The notes beneath the pieces were generated by a model. It was not told the origin of the DNA and did not search any database. It saw only the letters and a list, made by a program, of their open reading frames with translations. DNA of 64,000 bases, taken from positions 2,356,001 to 2,420,000 of the forward strand of contig JAMYGW020000003.1 in the NCBI GenBank assembly GCA_025617375.2, read 5' to 3'. Origin of the DNA: Acarospora socialis (taxonomy: Eukaryota; Ascomycota; Lecanoromycetes; Acarosporales; Acarosporaceae). Numbering within the stretch: position 1 is the first letter of the stretch; every line of letters starts with the position of its first letter. Below, piece by piece: positions 39,660-52,370 of the stretch. Made by a program: the position numbers and the translations under genes.

Positions 39660-40888
39660 ACTTTGAACTGAAAGACAATCAGATCACTTTATATATTGTT
39701 GATGTGATGATTTGTATTATTATAATCAATATATACATTGTTGATGACTGTACTTAAAAGATCAATAACTTTATCAAAGTATCAAAACACATCAACATCA
39801 GATTTCAGAAACATAACAGATCAAATTACAGAGTTGACAGATGTTTTGAAGCAGATTGTGTAATATAGATTGAGTATAACAATAAGAGATAACACATCTG
39901 TCAATATGATCATTGCTGTTATCTTTACTTGTAATAAGTCAAGTTCTTAATATTGAGTGTCAAGATCAAGCAAGATATGAAATTTACAGTTGAGATTGTG
40001 AAGCAGTGACTCATCATACACAAGTACACATCAAATAACTCTGCTTAAGATAAGATATTTAACTTTAAATCTTGATTTGTGTATGTATTCTTATTTAGTT
40101 ATCATTAAATTGACTAAATAGATAATTACAAAAGTAAGACATCTAACTATCTTATTTAATCTTACTTTTATTTGTATCTTAACTTAGTCATTCTTTCTCA
40201 TAAAAAGTTATCATTAAGAAAAATAATGTAGACAGAAATCTGCAAAAAAACAAGAATTAAAAGAAACAGACACAGAGAGAAAGAAAGATGTGAAGCACAT
40301 AGATAGAAAAAGATAAAATAAAAGATGAAAAGTGTTCTGCAAAAGTATGTAAGAAAATTATATCAGAATTATGCTGTCTCAATATTTACAGTGATGATCT
40401 GTGATTGTTGCAACTGAGTCAAAGATGAACTTTGATACACAACAATACATATGAAATTTGTAAAAAAAACAAAAACAAACAGAAAAATTACTGCAACATC
40501 AGAGAAAACAGAATATTATACATCTTTGTTAACAGATAAAAAAGAAGTTAAAGATGAAGAGAGTAACAGTAAAAAGATGTGAAGAGAGAATTTGATAAAT
40601 GAGAGTTATGAGAAAATATTAAATTTTAATTTGCACACAATTCTGCATTCACATTATCTAATTAAGTGTTACTGTTATACAACTTTTTTTTATTTACAAG
40701 TGCTTTTTCATGAAGCACTCTTCATTCAGAAGTATGTGTTCACTGAGTGCTTCAGTTATGTAAGTATATCTTATGAGTAAGCATTACTCTATTAAGTACT
40801 CTCAGTGATGAATGTATTTCTTTGTGAGTCACTCATTTCTCAAAAATCAAGATGCTTCAGTTCTGATAGAAAATCATGCAAAAAGAGT

Positions 40889-40984
40889 GTCAAAATTGAA
40901 GAATGTCAAAATTGAAGAATGTCAAAATTAAAAAGTATCAAAATTAAAGAGTACTGAAATTGAAGAATGTCAGAATTGAAAAAT
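40889..40984. repeat. 16-bp minisatellite, six units
   Basis: Six head-to-tail 16-bp units with consensus GTCAAAATTGAAGAAT. The first two are identical; the rest differ mainly by transitions. No gene association is visible. Confidence 0.85.
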
Positions 40985-43521
40985 ATCAGTGATTATCAGT
41001 TCTGAAACTGATGAGTCAATATTTAAAGTTATTTTAAGACAAACTGCACACAGAAAGTGCTTTATCTAAGAATTCAGAAGTCAAAAGTTCAATCTGCTTT
41101 TTTAATTTATTTGTCTGAATTGAGTTTCAAGATTCTGCATATCTTTTCTATGTATATAAAAGTGTTAATTAAATGATCACACTCTGATCAAGTAATTTAA
41201 ACTGTGCAGCATATAAAACAATATGTCATTAAAAATTATCTAAGCATATCTGTAAGATCTGACTATTTAGTGAGAATGAAAACTGTTAACAAAATTTTAA
41301 AGTAATCAAGTTTAAAATCTCAATTAAGCTGACAGAAGTACAACTGATTACAAGTGTCAATAATTTGTATATTTGACAAATATTATCAAAGAAATAACAT
41401 CTTTTTAAAAAACATTTAAGCAAACATTTTATTGAGACTTATCAAGAACTATGTCAAGAAGTTAATGTATTATTTAAAACTATTTTAACACTAAAATTAA
41501 ACAATGTTACAGAGAGAAAATCATTTCAAAAGAAAGTAGAAATTAAAGTATGCATACTTTTTATTACTTAATCATCACTAACAGATTAAACAGAATGTCT
41601 TTAGTTCTGAAATCAGCTTCATTACAATGATTAAACAATTAAAAACAAATAAACTTAAACTGATCATTAAACTAAACAAATTAAATAATCAAATTACAGA
41701 GACAACAAAACTGAAGAAACTGATCAAAGAAGAAGTAACTTATTTAAATTGAATAATATGAGCAGCTAAGATAAACAAACAAATATTACAGCAACAAGTG
41801 CAAAATCTAACAGATATAATAGAATATTTTAGAAATATAACAATAAAATTTGTGAATAAGTTTATAAATAGACTTAAGTTTGATCTGAATCTTTTTACTG
41901 AAAATAACTTGAGTGACAGACAAATCTTAAAATTTTGTAACTTTAATTAGAAAGTATTGATCACACAAAATCATACTTAATGCTTTACACTTTGTGCTTT
42001 ACTGTCAAGCATTTTCACAAGTGACTGTTCAACTAAGCTTTGATTTTAATGACTGTTTAGAATCTCTGTAATTCTTTAAGTTCTGTAAGCACTTTGAAGT
42101 GAAAAAGAATTTGCATTTTGTCTGTGAATTAACTAAAATTCAAGAATTGAAGAAAATGAGCATTGACAATTATTTTGCAAAACAATGATCAGAGTATTGA
42201 GCAAAAAAGATGAGCATGTATATATAGAAAAAAGACAATAATATCTTTTAATAATAAATAACTGTTTATGATTGAAACAAAAGAGTTACTTTGAAAGAGA
42301 AGAACTATATAATTAAGATAAAAGATCAAATCAATACTGTATATAAAGCAGAGAATAATCTGAATTAAAATGATGATATCAATAAGTTTGCAGAAGACAT
42401 TGAATAATTTATAAAAATAACAAGACATTTTCAAAATAACATTTTTTTTCTTTGAACAACAGTTGAACAGTAAATCAATGCTTTGAGTTCAAAATGTATT
42501 CTGCTATTAAAAAAAAGATATTATGTCAGTATTTGTAAGTTGTACAATGTTTTTAACAGAAATTAAAATTATGTTTGTCATCTTCTGCAGTCATTATCAC
42601 TCAGTTTAACTTGATAGACAGACTTTTTAAATGTAGTTAACTTTGATTAACTTAATTATAGCATTATTTTAGACTTGAGTCTCAGTTTAGATTGTTATAT
42701 TCAAAGTATGATGTGAGATTTCTTAATCTCAATAAAAACATTTTTCAACATAACAGAATTTTAATCAATCAAATCTATCAAATTGAAGATTTCATTTATA
42801 GAGAGACAAATATCACTGAAAGTTATTATGTGCAAGTGTATGCTCTCATTGTTGTTGTTATTGTTGTTATAATCAATGCTTTTTGTGAAAAAGTATAATA
42901 AAGATTGAAAATGCAGATATAGAGAGAACAGAATATTCTTGTCTTGCAATGAAGATATGAATTTATTAAACATAATTTCTGACAAATATCTCAATCATTT
43001 AAGCTGATGATCATACAGCTTTCTCTGTTGAAAATTTTTGCTTGAACTTGTGTTATTCATTATAAATAGTTCATCAACATTTGAAGATAACATCACTTTA
43101 TTACAAATCAATTTTGATAAATTCTGCAGATTATCATTGTCAATTATATTACTGAAGAAAATCTCTGTCAATATATATGAAGATGTGATCTAAATTTTAT
43201 GAGAAGAATTTTCATTCAATGATTGATATTATGTTTGCTCATTGTCTTAGTCAATCATTATAAAATCTTTGTTCTACTTTGATGATCATGTTTTCTGTTT
43301 ATCTTTACTCTGTTTTTTTATCTTTTGATTTTTAATGTCAAAAACTCAGTTAATGAAAAACTCTGAGTTGTGCTCTTTCTGCTGACATTTATTTATGTGT
43401 TGTTTTGTCTGCAAACTATACACATTACTAAAATGATACAAAAATAATATTTTATCATTGAGCTGCAGAATGCATAAAGAATGAAGATAGTTCAATAATT
43501 AACAAATTTTTTTTAGATGTC

Positions 43522-43838
43522 TGTTACAACCATACCCTAGAAAGAAACAGTGAGATGAGAGATATGCCTGAGAAAGCATAATTCTGAGCATGAAACAACA
43601 AAATGTCAAGCATTTTCTCATGAACATGTGCCTGAGAGCACACCAGAACACTGAAACACTGAGTGTGTCAGTGTGCTCATTTCTATATAGTAGAATCAAT
43701 TCTCTTATGAAATTGATCATGTTCAACTCATCTAGTTATGCAATACAAAGCTACTGTTTATCTAGAATCTTTGAACCTTTATATCAAAGAGCACAAACCC
43801 TAGTCCTATAACCGAGAAATCTCAGTTGAGATGTAACA
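43522..43838 (+). repeat. Element A 5' LTR
   Basis: 317 bp, from TGTTACA to TGTAACA, with short inverted termini. By hand alignment about 47 positions differ from 49,241-49,557, all of them transitions. Confidence 0.95.
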
Positions 43839-46800
43839 CTTTGAACATTCTTACAATATAAAGAATGTCATTCAAAGAATCAATCTCAGACAGTGCATCA
43901 CAGAGCACTGAATCAACAAAGATAGTCAACATTGATCACAGAGTATCTAAAGTCAAGACTTCAGAGAACTTTATGAAAGATCAACAGAATCTGAGACAAT
44001 TTCTTGCTCAAATCAATCTGTATGTCAACTTCAATCAAAAGAGATTTGAAAGTGATGTTGACAGAGTCTTGTTTGCAACATTCTACATGAAGAACACAGC
44101 ATTTGATTGAATTGAATCACAGCTCAACAAGTTCATGGTCAAAAGCATTTCTGATTGCAAATGAAATATGTCTTGTATTGAAAACTGAATGCAGTTCAAA
44201 GAAAAGCTGAGAAGAATCTTCAGAATAATTGATGAGAAATGTGCAGCAGAATAAAGAATTCACATGTTACAGCAAGAAGAATCTGCAGTTAAGTATGTGA
44301 CAGAGTTTCAACAGATTGCAGCACTCATGCAATGAAACCTGAATCAGTTAGCATCAACTTACTATTGAGACTTGAAAGAATCTATCAAGAACAAGATTGC
44401 ACAAAGTGACAGACTCAATGACCTGCAAGAACTTATCAATAAGACAATCATGATAGACAGTCATCAATGAGAGCAACAAATGAAAAAAAGAGACTACTGA
44501 CATCAGAAATGAACAGACTGAACTGATAGAAAAAATCAAAGATGACATTATCTGAACTTCATGAATCTCAATACAATGAAATGAGATCAATCTTCAGCAT
44601 GAAGACTGAAGAAAGCACCACAAAAAAAGAAATGGTTCTCAAGAGAAAAGTCTTTGAGCAACTGAGAAATGCAAAAATGCTACAACTGTGAAATTACTGA
44701 ACATCTTGCACAGAATTGCAAGAAACTCAAGAAAGAAAGAAAGGAAGCTGCAATCATAACTAAGAAAGTAGTGCATGATGATCTTAGTTGAATGACTTGC
44801 TACAACAACATGTGTTGAACTCACATGAGCAGCAAGAATAAAGTCAGATATTACTCAAAGAAGTCACATCAGAAACAGAAAACTTACAATGTCACAGAAT
44901 GATTTAAATCAGACAACACTGTGAAAAAAGAACTATGTGTTCTAGAGATCAAGATTAAAGAAACTGATACTTGTGATACTCAGATAGAAGAAGACTACAG
45001 CAATAGCATCTGAATTGTCTTGAATTCAGACACAGATCAAGAGAAAGTCAATTAATGAAAAATTGACATGAGACTGAAGACAGCATATCAGCACTCAGAG
45101 AATCAACAACAAACATTGAAAGAAGACAAGCTTCAGTTTGAGAAAGAAGAGCTTGAACAAGAGATACAAGCTTGAAAATGGGAAGCACAACACAAGAGTG
45201 TGAAAGAACAAAAGACATATGATCAGTTAAAGAAACTGATGATGACTGTTAAAGACAAATGTTTCAACAGTGACAACACAACATTGTCAAAATTTCTTGT
45301 ATGAAAAATGAAGAGCCACAAGATCAAGATACACTTACTTGAAGAATATATCATGCAGAATGAAGACAGATGAATCTTCAGTGAAGAATATATATCACTT
45401 AAATTTCTGCAAAGAGTAAGAGTCTTTGAGAGTCAGTTGCAGATGAAGTATGATCAGTATGAATCTTAACTACACTCAGAAAGACACATTGAGCAGCACA
45501 GTCTAGAGTATGCAGATCTTATGATCAAAAGAAAACTCAGATGATTTCAAGAACTTTGAAGATGAGCTGAATGATCAAATGAGTCAAAAAACAAAGAGCT
45601 TTCTCAACAAGACTAGAGAATAAGAAGCTAGCAGCATCTCAAGGACAGAACAGTGATCATTGAATATGAATCAAAGTTATAATTAATGAACATCAAATTG
45701 ACACATTGGTAGATTCTGAAGCAGACAGCAACATTATAAATCAATGACTAGTTGACATGTTAGAATTGATGACACAGCAAGTGCACTGTTCATTCAACAT
45801 ACAAATGACAAACAGAGTCATCAAAAGAATTAATGAAGAAATCAGTATGAAAGCATCAATTCTGAAAAACTCTCAAGAGATAATCTTTGATGTTATGAGA
45901 TCAATCAGATATGATGTGATACTAGAGATGTTCTGGTTATGCAGAAAGAATTTATGAATTGACTGAGTCACAAAAGAGATATACACAATTAAAGACACAT
46001 ATGAGATTTCTGAACAATCAGAAATGAGCTTACTGAAGCATAAGTCATAAAATCATGAGATACTGCTATTGAACAGAAAGCAACCTAAGTGAATGCTGTT
46101 ATACTCAATGAGTGAGAATCAACTCAAGAAAGTAAGAACTTATCTTGACAAGAATCTAAAGAGAGAATTCATCAAATCATTTAAGTCATCAGCAGAATAT
46201 CTGATTCTATTTGTATCAAAGAAAGATGACAGAAAACAACTATGTGTCAACTACAGACAACTCAATGAGATAACTCATCAAGATAATTATTCTCTACCAT
46301 TGATAGAAGAGTTGCAAGACTGATTAAGTAAGACTAAGTGGTTTATGAGCTTAGACCTTAGAGATGCCTATTATCAAGTCAGAATGAAAGAAGATAAAGA
46401 ATGAAAAATGATGTTTTGAACAAGATACAGACATTATGAGTACATCATTATGTCATTTGAGTTAAAAAATGCTTCAGTCATCTTTCAGAGATTGATCAAT
46501 GACATGTTGAGAGAGTATCTCAATGATTTTGTGATCACATACCTTAATGATATTCTGATATATTCAGAAGATCTTGAAGAGCACTGTGAACATGTGTGAA
46601 AGATATTAGCAAAGCTCAATAAGAGAGCTCTGTACATGAAAAAGTCAAAAAGTAGATTCAAAATTAAGAAAGTTGAGTTTCTAGAATATGTGATTCAATC
46701 TGAACAAATCAAGAAGAACTCAAAAAAGACAGAAGCAGTCAGAAACTGATCAACATCAAAGAGAGTCAAGGAAGTACAGATCTTTCTAGAATTGATGAAT

Positions 46801-49225
46801 TATTATTGAAAGTTTGTGTCAAACTATGCAAGAATTGCAGAACCACTAACACATTTGACACACAAGAACAAAGAATGACATTGAGAAAAAGAACAGAAGA
46901 ATGTGTTTCACATATTAAAGAAAAGTCTTAGCAGAATGACACACCTGAGAATACTCAACTCAGCATGCAAAAAGATACTGAAAATCAACACTTCAGATTT
47001 CACAGTAAAAGCATGTCTATACCAGATTGAAGAAGAGCAACAGAAATTCATAGTGTATCAATTTAGAAAACTATCAGAACTCAAGAAAAGGTATGAGGTT
47101 CATGACAAGAAACTTCTTGCAATAGTGAAAGCACTACAAGATTGAAGATCTTATTTCACAAAAACAAGCAAGTCAATTCAGATCTATATAAATCACAAGA
47201 ATCTGAGAAACTTTGCAATGACAAAGCAACTCAATCAATGACAGGTTTGTTGAGCAGAGCAGTTGACAGATTATGAATTTCAAATTCATTACAAAAAGAG
47301 TAATGAGAACAGCAGAGCAGATGTCTTGAGCAGATGACTCAATCATGAAGATGTACAGATGATACACACTGAAATTCTGAGCAAAGACAACAATGAAATT
47401 CTCATGAAGAACTTAGCAGCAATGTACAAGATAGAGTAAGCTTTCTTAACAGACAAAGAACTCATCAGAATGTGTCACTATGATTGAGTTGAAGAACATC
47501 TAGAAGTTAAATGCACTGAAGACTTAGTGTGAAGAAGATGCAATGTTAGTGATTTTAGAAATTGAATCATCAAGATGATCACTGTGTGTGACTCATGTCA
47601 AAGAAACAAGATTAACTGAGATAAACAATATGACAAAGTAACACAATTGAATGCACCAGATGCATCATGAAAGTCAGTTATCATGAACTTCATCACAAAG
47701 CTATTATCATTCAAGGACTTGACATGAAGAGTAAGATTCAATAATATATTGACTATAGTGAACAGATTGACCAAGTACATGATGTTCATTTCATTCAAAG
47801 AAACTGCAACAGCACCAGTATTGACATATATCATACTGCAAGAATTGGTTAGCAATCATGAACTATCAAAAGAATTTATCATCAACAGAGACAAGCTGTT
47901 TATGAGCAAGTTTTGAGAAACACTCACAGCAGAACTCAAGATAAAACACAAAATGTTGATAGCATATCATTCACAGACAGATGAACAGAGCAAATGAATG
48001 AATCAGACAGTAAAAATGTACTTGAAACACTATATCAACAAGAATCAGAACAACTGAGTATGACTGTTATCAACAGCACAATTTGCATACAACAATGCAA
48101 GAAACAAAACCACAAAAAAAACATCTTTCTATGTGAACTATGACTACAACTCAGAGATATGACAAGATCCTAAAGAACACAGATCACAGAGTCAAAGAGT
48201 AATTTTAGACATCACTCAAATGAAGAAACTGCACTGAGACCTGATGAAATGAATCAGACAGCAGATGAAACAAGCAACAAAGACAAAATCATTCAAAAAG
48301 AAAGAGAAGATATATCTGAGAACAAACAACATACAGACAAAGAAAAGAAGCAAGAAGCTGAAAAACAAGAGCATTGAATCATTCAAAATCATATGAAACA
48401 TCAAAGAGTTAAGCTATGAGCTAGACTTACTCAAGAAGATGAGAATACATTCAGTATTTCATGCATTCATGTTACAGCACTGCAACCAGTTCATACCACT
48501 TCAAGTCACCAAAACACCTGTCAAACTCAACAAAGAATACAAAGTCAAGAACATTCTAGAGAGAAGAATGATTAGTGAGGAAGTTCACTATCTCATAAAA
48601 TGAAAAGAATACAATACATCAGAAAATACCTGAAAACTCAAGAAAAATCTCAAGAACTGTGCAAGAACACTTCAACATTTTGAGAAAAGAAATTGAGATT
48701 AGCTCAGAAGGATGAAGACATCATGTCAATGAGTTGTGACAATGGTTGAGAATTTTCATTCTCTGTTTCATCATTATCATCAGCAAGCTCTTCAGTGAGA
48801 CACTTTGCTTTTGTATCAATTCAAGTTTCAGACTGTTTCAAGGTTTTCTGCAATCTAGCAATTTTTGTTAAAAGTGCAGAAAGTTGCTCATCAAGAGTCA
48901 GAGAGAGCTCATTTTCAGTTTTGAAGCAAACAGACTCAAGAGAGTCAAGAGAGAGGTTGACACAGAAACAACCTTGACACACACACTCAGCACACTTTGC
49001 AGACTTAGAGAAGTCAGACAATGTCAACAGATTGAAAGACATTGTGATGCAGAAAAGATCAATGTCTAGACAATGATCACAAGAAACAAGTGCAGGATTT
49101 TCTTTATGAAATATGATATCAGTGAGACAAAGTCAATTTTTAGATTTCAAGTGCATCATCAGAATGTGGTGATCAAGTGCTGATATATACTCTTACTTAA
49201 ATAAACTCTAGAGAACTAGCACCTG

Positions 49226-49240
49226 AGAGAAAAGAGATGG
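49226..49240 (+). other. Polypurine tract of element A
   Basis: A purine run, GAGAGAAAAGAGATGG, ends directly against the 3' LTR. This is the expected position and composition for the plus-strand primer site of an LTR retrotransposon, though a single pyrimidine lies within it. Confidence 0.7.
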
Positions 49241-49557
49241 TGTTACAGTCATACTCTAGAAAGAAACAATGAGATGAGGAGTATGTCTGAGAAAGTGTAA
49301 CCTCAAGCATGAAATGATGAAATGTCAGACATTTTCTCATGAACATGTGTCTGAGAACACATCAGAACACTGAAATGCCAAGCATGTCAGTGTGTCTGTT
49401 TCTATATAGTAGAATTGATTCTCTTATGAAATCAATCATGTTCAACTCATCTAATTATGCAATACAAAGTTACTGTTTATCTAGAATCTTTGAATCTTTA
49501 TATCAAAGAGCACAAACCCTAGCCCTATAACTGAGGAATCTCAGTTGAAACATAACA
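49241..49557 (+). repeat. Element A 3' LTR
   Basis: 317 bp, the partner of 43,522-43,838. The right TSD copy ATGTC is at 49,558-49,562. Confidence 0.95.
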
Positions 49558-49562
49558 ATGTC

Positions 49563-52370
49563 ATTGAAGATAATTTCATAACTGAGCTTCTCTGATTCAA
49601 AAGTTTCATCTTGTTGATGTAAATGCAGCAAGTTAATTGTTGTTTAAACAAAAAAAACAAGAAACTGAACAGAGAAGTGTATTGCAGTAAATAATTGATG
49701 TATATCACTTAAAGATGATCAACTTGATGTGCATTTAACAGTACTTATCTCATTTCTCTTCAACAAATCAATTAAAGTAATCAAATCAGTATTTTAATTT
49801 CACTTGTGATTACTTAAAAGTACACATCAGCTCTTTGCAACAACAGTTATGAATATGTGTACTTCATTAAGATTTATATATACTGCAATTCATTAAACTA
49901 ATATGAATTCAGAAGACATCATAGTTATATTTTATCATCTTTATATTACAGCTCTTCACTGAACAAATATCATTGATGAGTTTCTTTTCAGATCAGTATA
50001 AGATTATATAGTTTTAAAATACAAAAGAACACAGATTCTCAACAGTTTGTCTTTGTTTTTTTCTTGAATACAACTTTATTCAAAATTATTATTCATATAA
50101 AACAATCAAGTTTTAACATCATCAGTAATAGAACTTTCAGAAAATTCATTTTCACATTATTATTGAATTACTTTTTTTCACAGATCATGACTTTTCAGTC
50201 TCTTTATTTTCAAACTTATTCAATTTAATATTGCTACAAGCTCTTTCTTGTAATTCTGTCATAATAGTTCTGAGCTTTGTTTCTGATTACTTTAATTTTA
50301 AAATGAGTAATATTTTTGTCTTCAAGATGATGAACTTAATTCTTAAATTCAACAAGTTGTGAATCTCATCTGATGACAATTTCTTATTTGACTAAAATCT
50401 TGCTTAAAAGATTCTTTTCACAAAACTTAACAAAAAACTGAAAATAGTCAACATGATCATGTTAAGCTGATTTATTTAAAAAGACAGATCTTCTGCAAAC
50501 AGAAAAAATATTTATTATATAACTTTCATTATATACACAAGTGTCAATCTGCATTAGATACTAAGATTATTCAACTTTAATATATCTCTCTGTATTATTT
50601 ATTTCTCAGTATGATTGAATTCTGTACTCTGTGAATCTTTTGAGACAATTTATGATTGATTTTCTTGTTAAAATAACATCACATAACTATTATGATTGTG
50701 TGCAACACACAATCTACATATTCACTTATACATTCACTTAGAACCTGATCTCACAATCAGGTGAGTCTTTTGTCTTAGTGGTCAAGATTCTATAACAATA
50801 ACATAAATTATAACTTGATCAAAGTATTCTGAGAACTTCAAAACAGATTTAACAATACAATCAAAGATTTTCTTCAATAACAGCTCTTTTGAGACACTCT
50901 GATGTATGATGACATTGTATAGTATTGATAGATTTTTTACAAAATCATTTCATCAAAAAATAAGTTCATTTTCATCAAAAGATATTTGTAACTATCATAA
51001 ATCTTCTGTCAAATTGACATCAAAGATAGTTTTGTCTGCAAGAATCAAAATTAGTAAATACTGAATATCATTGTATAGCAGTTTGTTATGTTAATTGATA
51101 GATGCATTATATCTTTAAAGAAAATTGTCAGTTAACACATAACAAAGATGATGCAGATATTAATACATAATATTTTCTGAATCACAGTTATATTTTATTC
51201 AACATTGATCAATTCAATATATCATCTTTTATTCATCACTAAAAATACATATTAAAACAAGTTCAATGTTCTGTGAACTATCAGTGAAGTTTTTTTCAAA
51301 TTGTTTCACAGAAATTCTATCTGATATTGAAGACTTTTTTTGTTTTTGTTCTCTTTGTTAAGAAAGAAAACATCAATTTTTGTCTCAGTTCAACAGAAGA
51401 CAGCAATTGTGAAGAAAACTTGAACTCTATTATATAAATAAATAAATTAAGCTTTATCAACAGTTCAGAACATGATGTTAAACTGAATCAGCTTATTTTT
51501 GTCAAACAGTTGTTTTCACTTTTTTTTATTCACAATCAGATCTTCTTTGATCAAAATATTTCAGATTCACTAATGAAGTACTGTTTAACTATGAGAACAA
51601 TATAATATGATTCAAAATTCACTTATATTATATACTGCACATCTGTCTTTCTCATCAATAAAACTGTTAATAATTTGAGTAAATTCAACAAAGAATCACT
51701 CTGCAAAAATATTTACTGAATTGACAGTGATCTGTTCATTGTCAATTCTTTCTTGATTAATAACAATGTGAAAGTGAAAAAAGTCTTTGATAGTGACAAA
51801 ATCTAAAAATGATAAATCTTCTTATAGACTTCAAGCTTTCATAGAGCATGCATTCATCATAACATTATTGTTGAAAGACAATTCTTCTATGTCAGCATTT
51901 TTCTTCTTGATGACATTCATTCATTTATTTAATCAGATAAGCATAGAATCTGTAGTGAAATTGATTTTAGAGTTGTATTCACTTCTCATAGTGTTTTAAA
52001 GCTCAATTCTGATCTTTGAGAAATTTTTTTATATATTTTGTATTATTTTTGATGCTATTCTTCATCTGATGAACTTTCTTCTTGTAATCATTAATTATAG
52101 TTTTCTTAAGTAGTTTCTTCACAGAGATTTCTTTTTAATCTATGACTGTACAAGATAGATGAAAGAGTTGAGAACAAATTTGTAAATTTGATAGACTTGT
52201 GAAGCAGATGAGATTCTTGTGTATACTGAGAGATGAGTTATTGAAGAAAAGAATGATAATGCTGAAGCAGACTTGAAAAAAGATGTCTTGAGAGCAGCAG
52301 TTGATTGAGTTTTGAATGAAGTCAGAATTGAAGACATATTTTCTCTTTTTGTAATTCTGTTCTCTACTTG
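49563..52370. other. Unrecognised degenerate AT-rich sequence up to the compartment edge
   Basis: 2.8 kb of RIP-like sequence between element A and the boundary. I find no LTR pair or known domain. A 70-codon frame (51,787-51,999, plus) is the largest fully internal one and matches nothing I know. Around 50,735-50,800 a few CC and GG survive, next to a small CCTGAT/ATCAGG hairpin. Since the mutation pattern is the same as in the elements, this is probably another old repeat rather than unique DNA. Confidence 0.5.

Larger units (their letters stand above)
37484..43516. other. Unrecognised degenerate AT-rich sequence with two short tandem arrays
   Basis: 6 kb between elements B2 and A. It is RIP-like throughout, and I find no LTR pair or known domain. 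It contains the 21-bp array at 39,471-39,659 and the 16-bp array at 40,889-40,984. Small ATC-rich and GTT-rich microsatellites occur near 38,366 and 42,847. Open frames are all under 90 codons. Confidence 0.55.
43522..49557 (+). mobile_element. Element A: Ty3/gypsy LTR retrotransposon with chromodomain-like tail
   Basis: A 6,036-bp element with 317-bp LTRs and an exact TSD, ATGTC, at 43,517-43,521 and 49,558-49,562. Plus-strand parts in order: gag from about 43,865, with a C-x2-C-x4-H-x4-C zinc knuckle at 44,678-44,719; protease region about 45,700-45,950; reverse transcriptase about 46,090-46,700, with the active-site box near 46,540; RNase H about 46,900-47,350; integrase about 47,450-48,200; and a chromodomain-like stretch about 48,540-48,690. 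The order RT-RNase H-integrase marks it as Ty3/gypsy, and the tail suggests a chromovirus. It still holds some CC and GG and the longest recognisable domains, so it is the least decayed and probably youngest copy. It is broken, with several tens of breaks. Confidence 0.95.
1..52370. other. AT-rich RIP-like mutated block
   Basis: A continuous block of very low GC filled with decayed transposons. Dinucleotide content is extreme: bases 1-600 contain no CC, GG or CG, although C and G each make up a substantial share of the bases. CA, TG, CT, AG and GC stay common. I noticed only two CpG sites in the whole block (near 17,282 and 43,813). Stops occur in every frame and the longest open frames are about 60-130 codons. 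This matches fungal genome-defence C-to-T mutation of repeats, but with a CpG plus CpC target instead of CpA. The block ends abruptly at about 52,370. Confidence 0.95.

Noticed and set aside
41050-41105. B-box-like AGTTCAATC sequence
   Set aside because: There is no acceptable A-box or acceptor stem; a chance match in AT-rich DNA.
50735-50800. tRNA-like A-box (TTAGTGGTCAAG) beside a small hairpin
   Set aside because: No B-box or cloverleaf can be drawn at the right distance, so it is not supportable as a tRNA or SINE.
1-52370. Possible Starship or other giant cargo element, or a telomere-linked helicase
   Set aside because: I looked for a DUF3435-type tyrosine recombinase, helicase motifs and telomeric repeats on both strands and could not recognise any.
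1-52370. Block as centromere
   Set aside because: AT-rich, retrotransposon-filled DNA is compatible with a fungal centromere, but sequence alone cannot show it and no CENP-A data are available.
1-52370. The 60-130-codon open frames scattered through the AT-rich block as host genes
   Set aside because: Most coincide with fragments of the LTR elements or with unreadable spacer; none has an intact domain or gene-like codon use.
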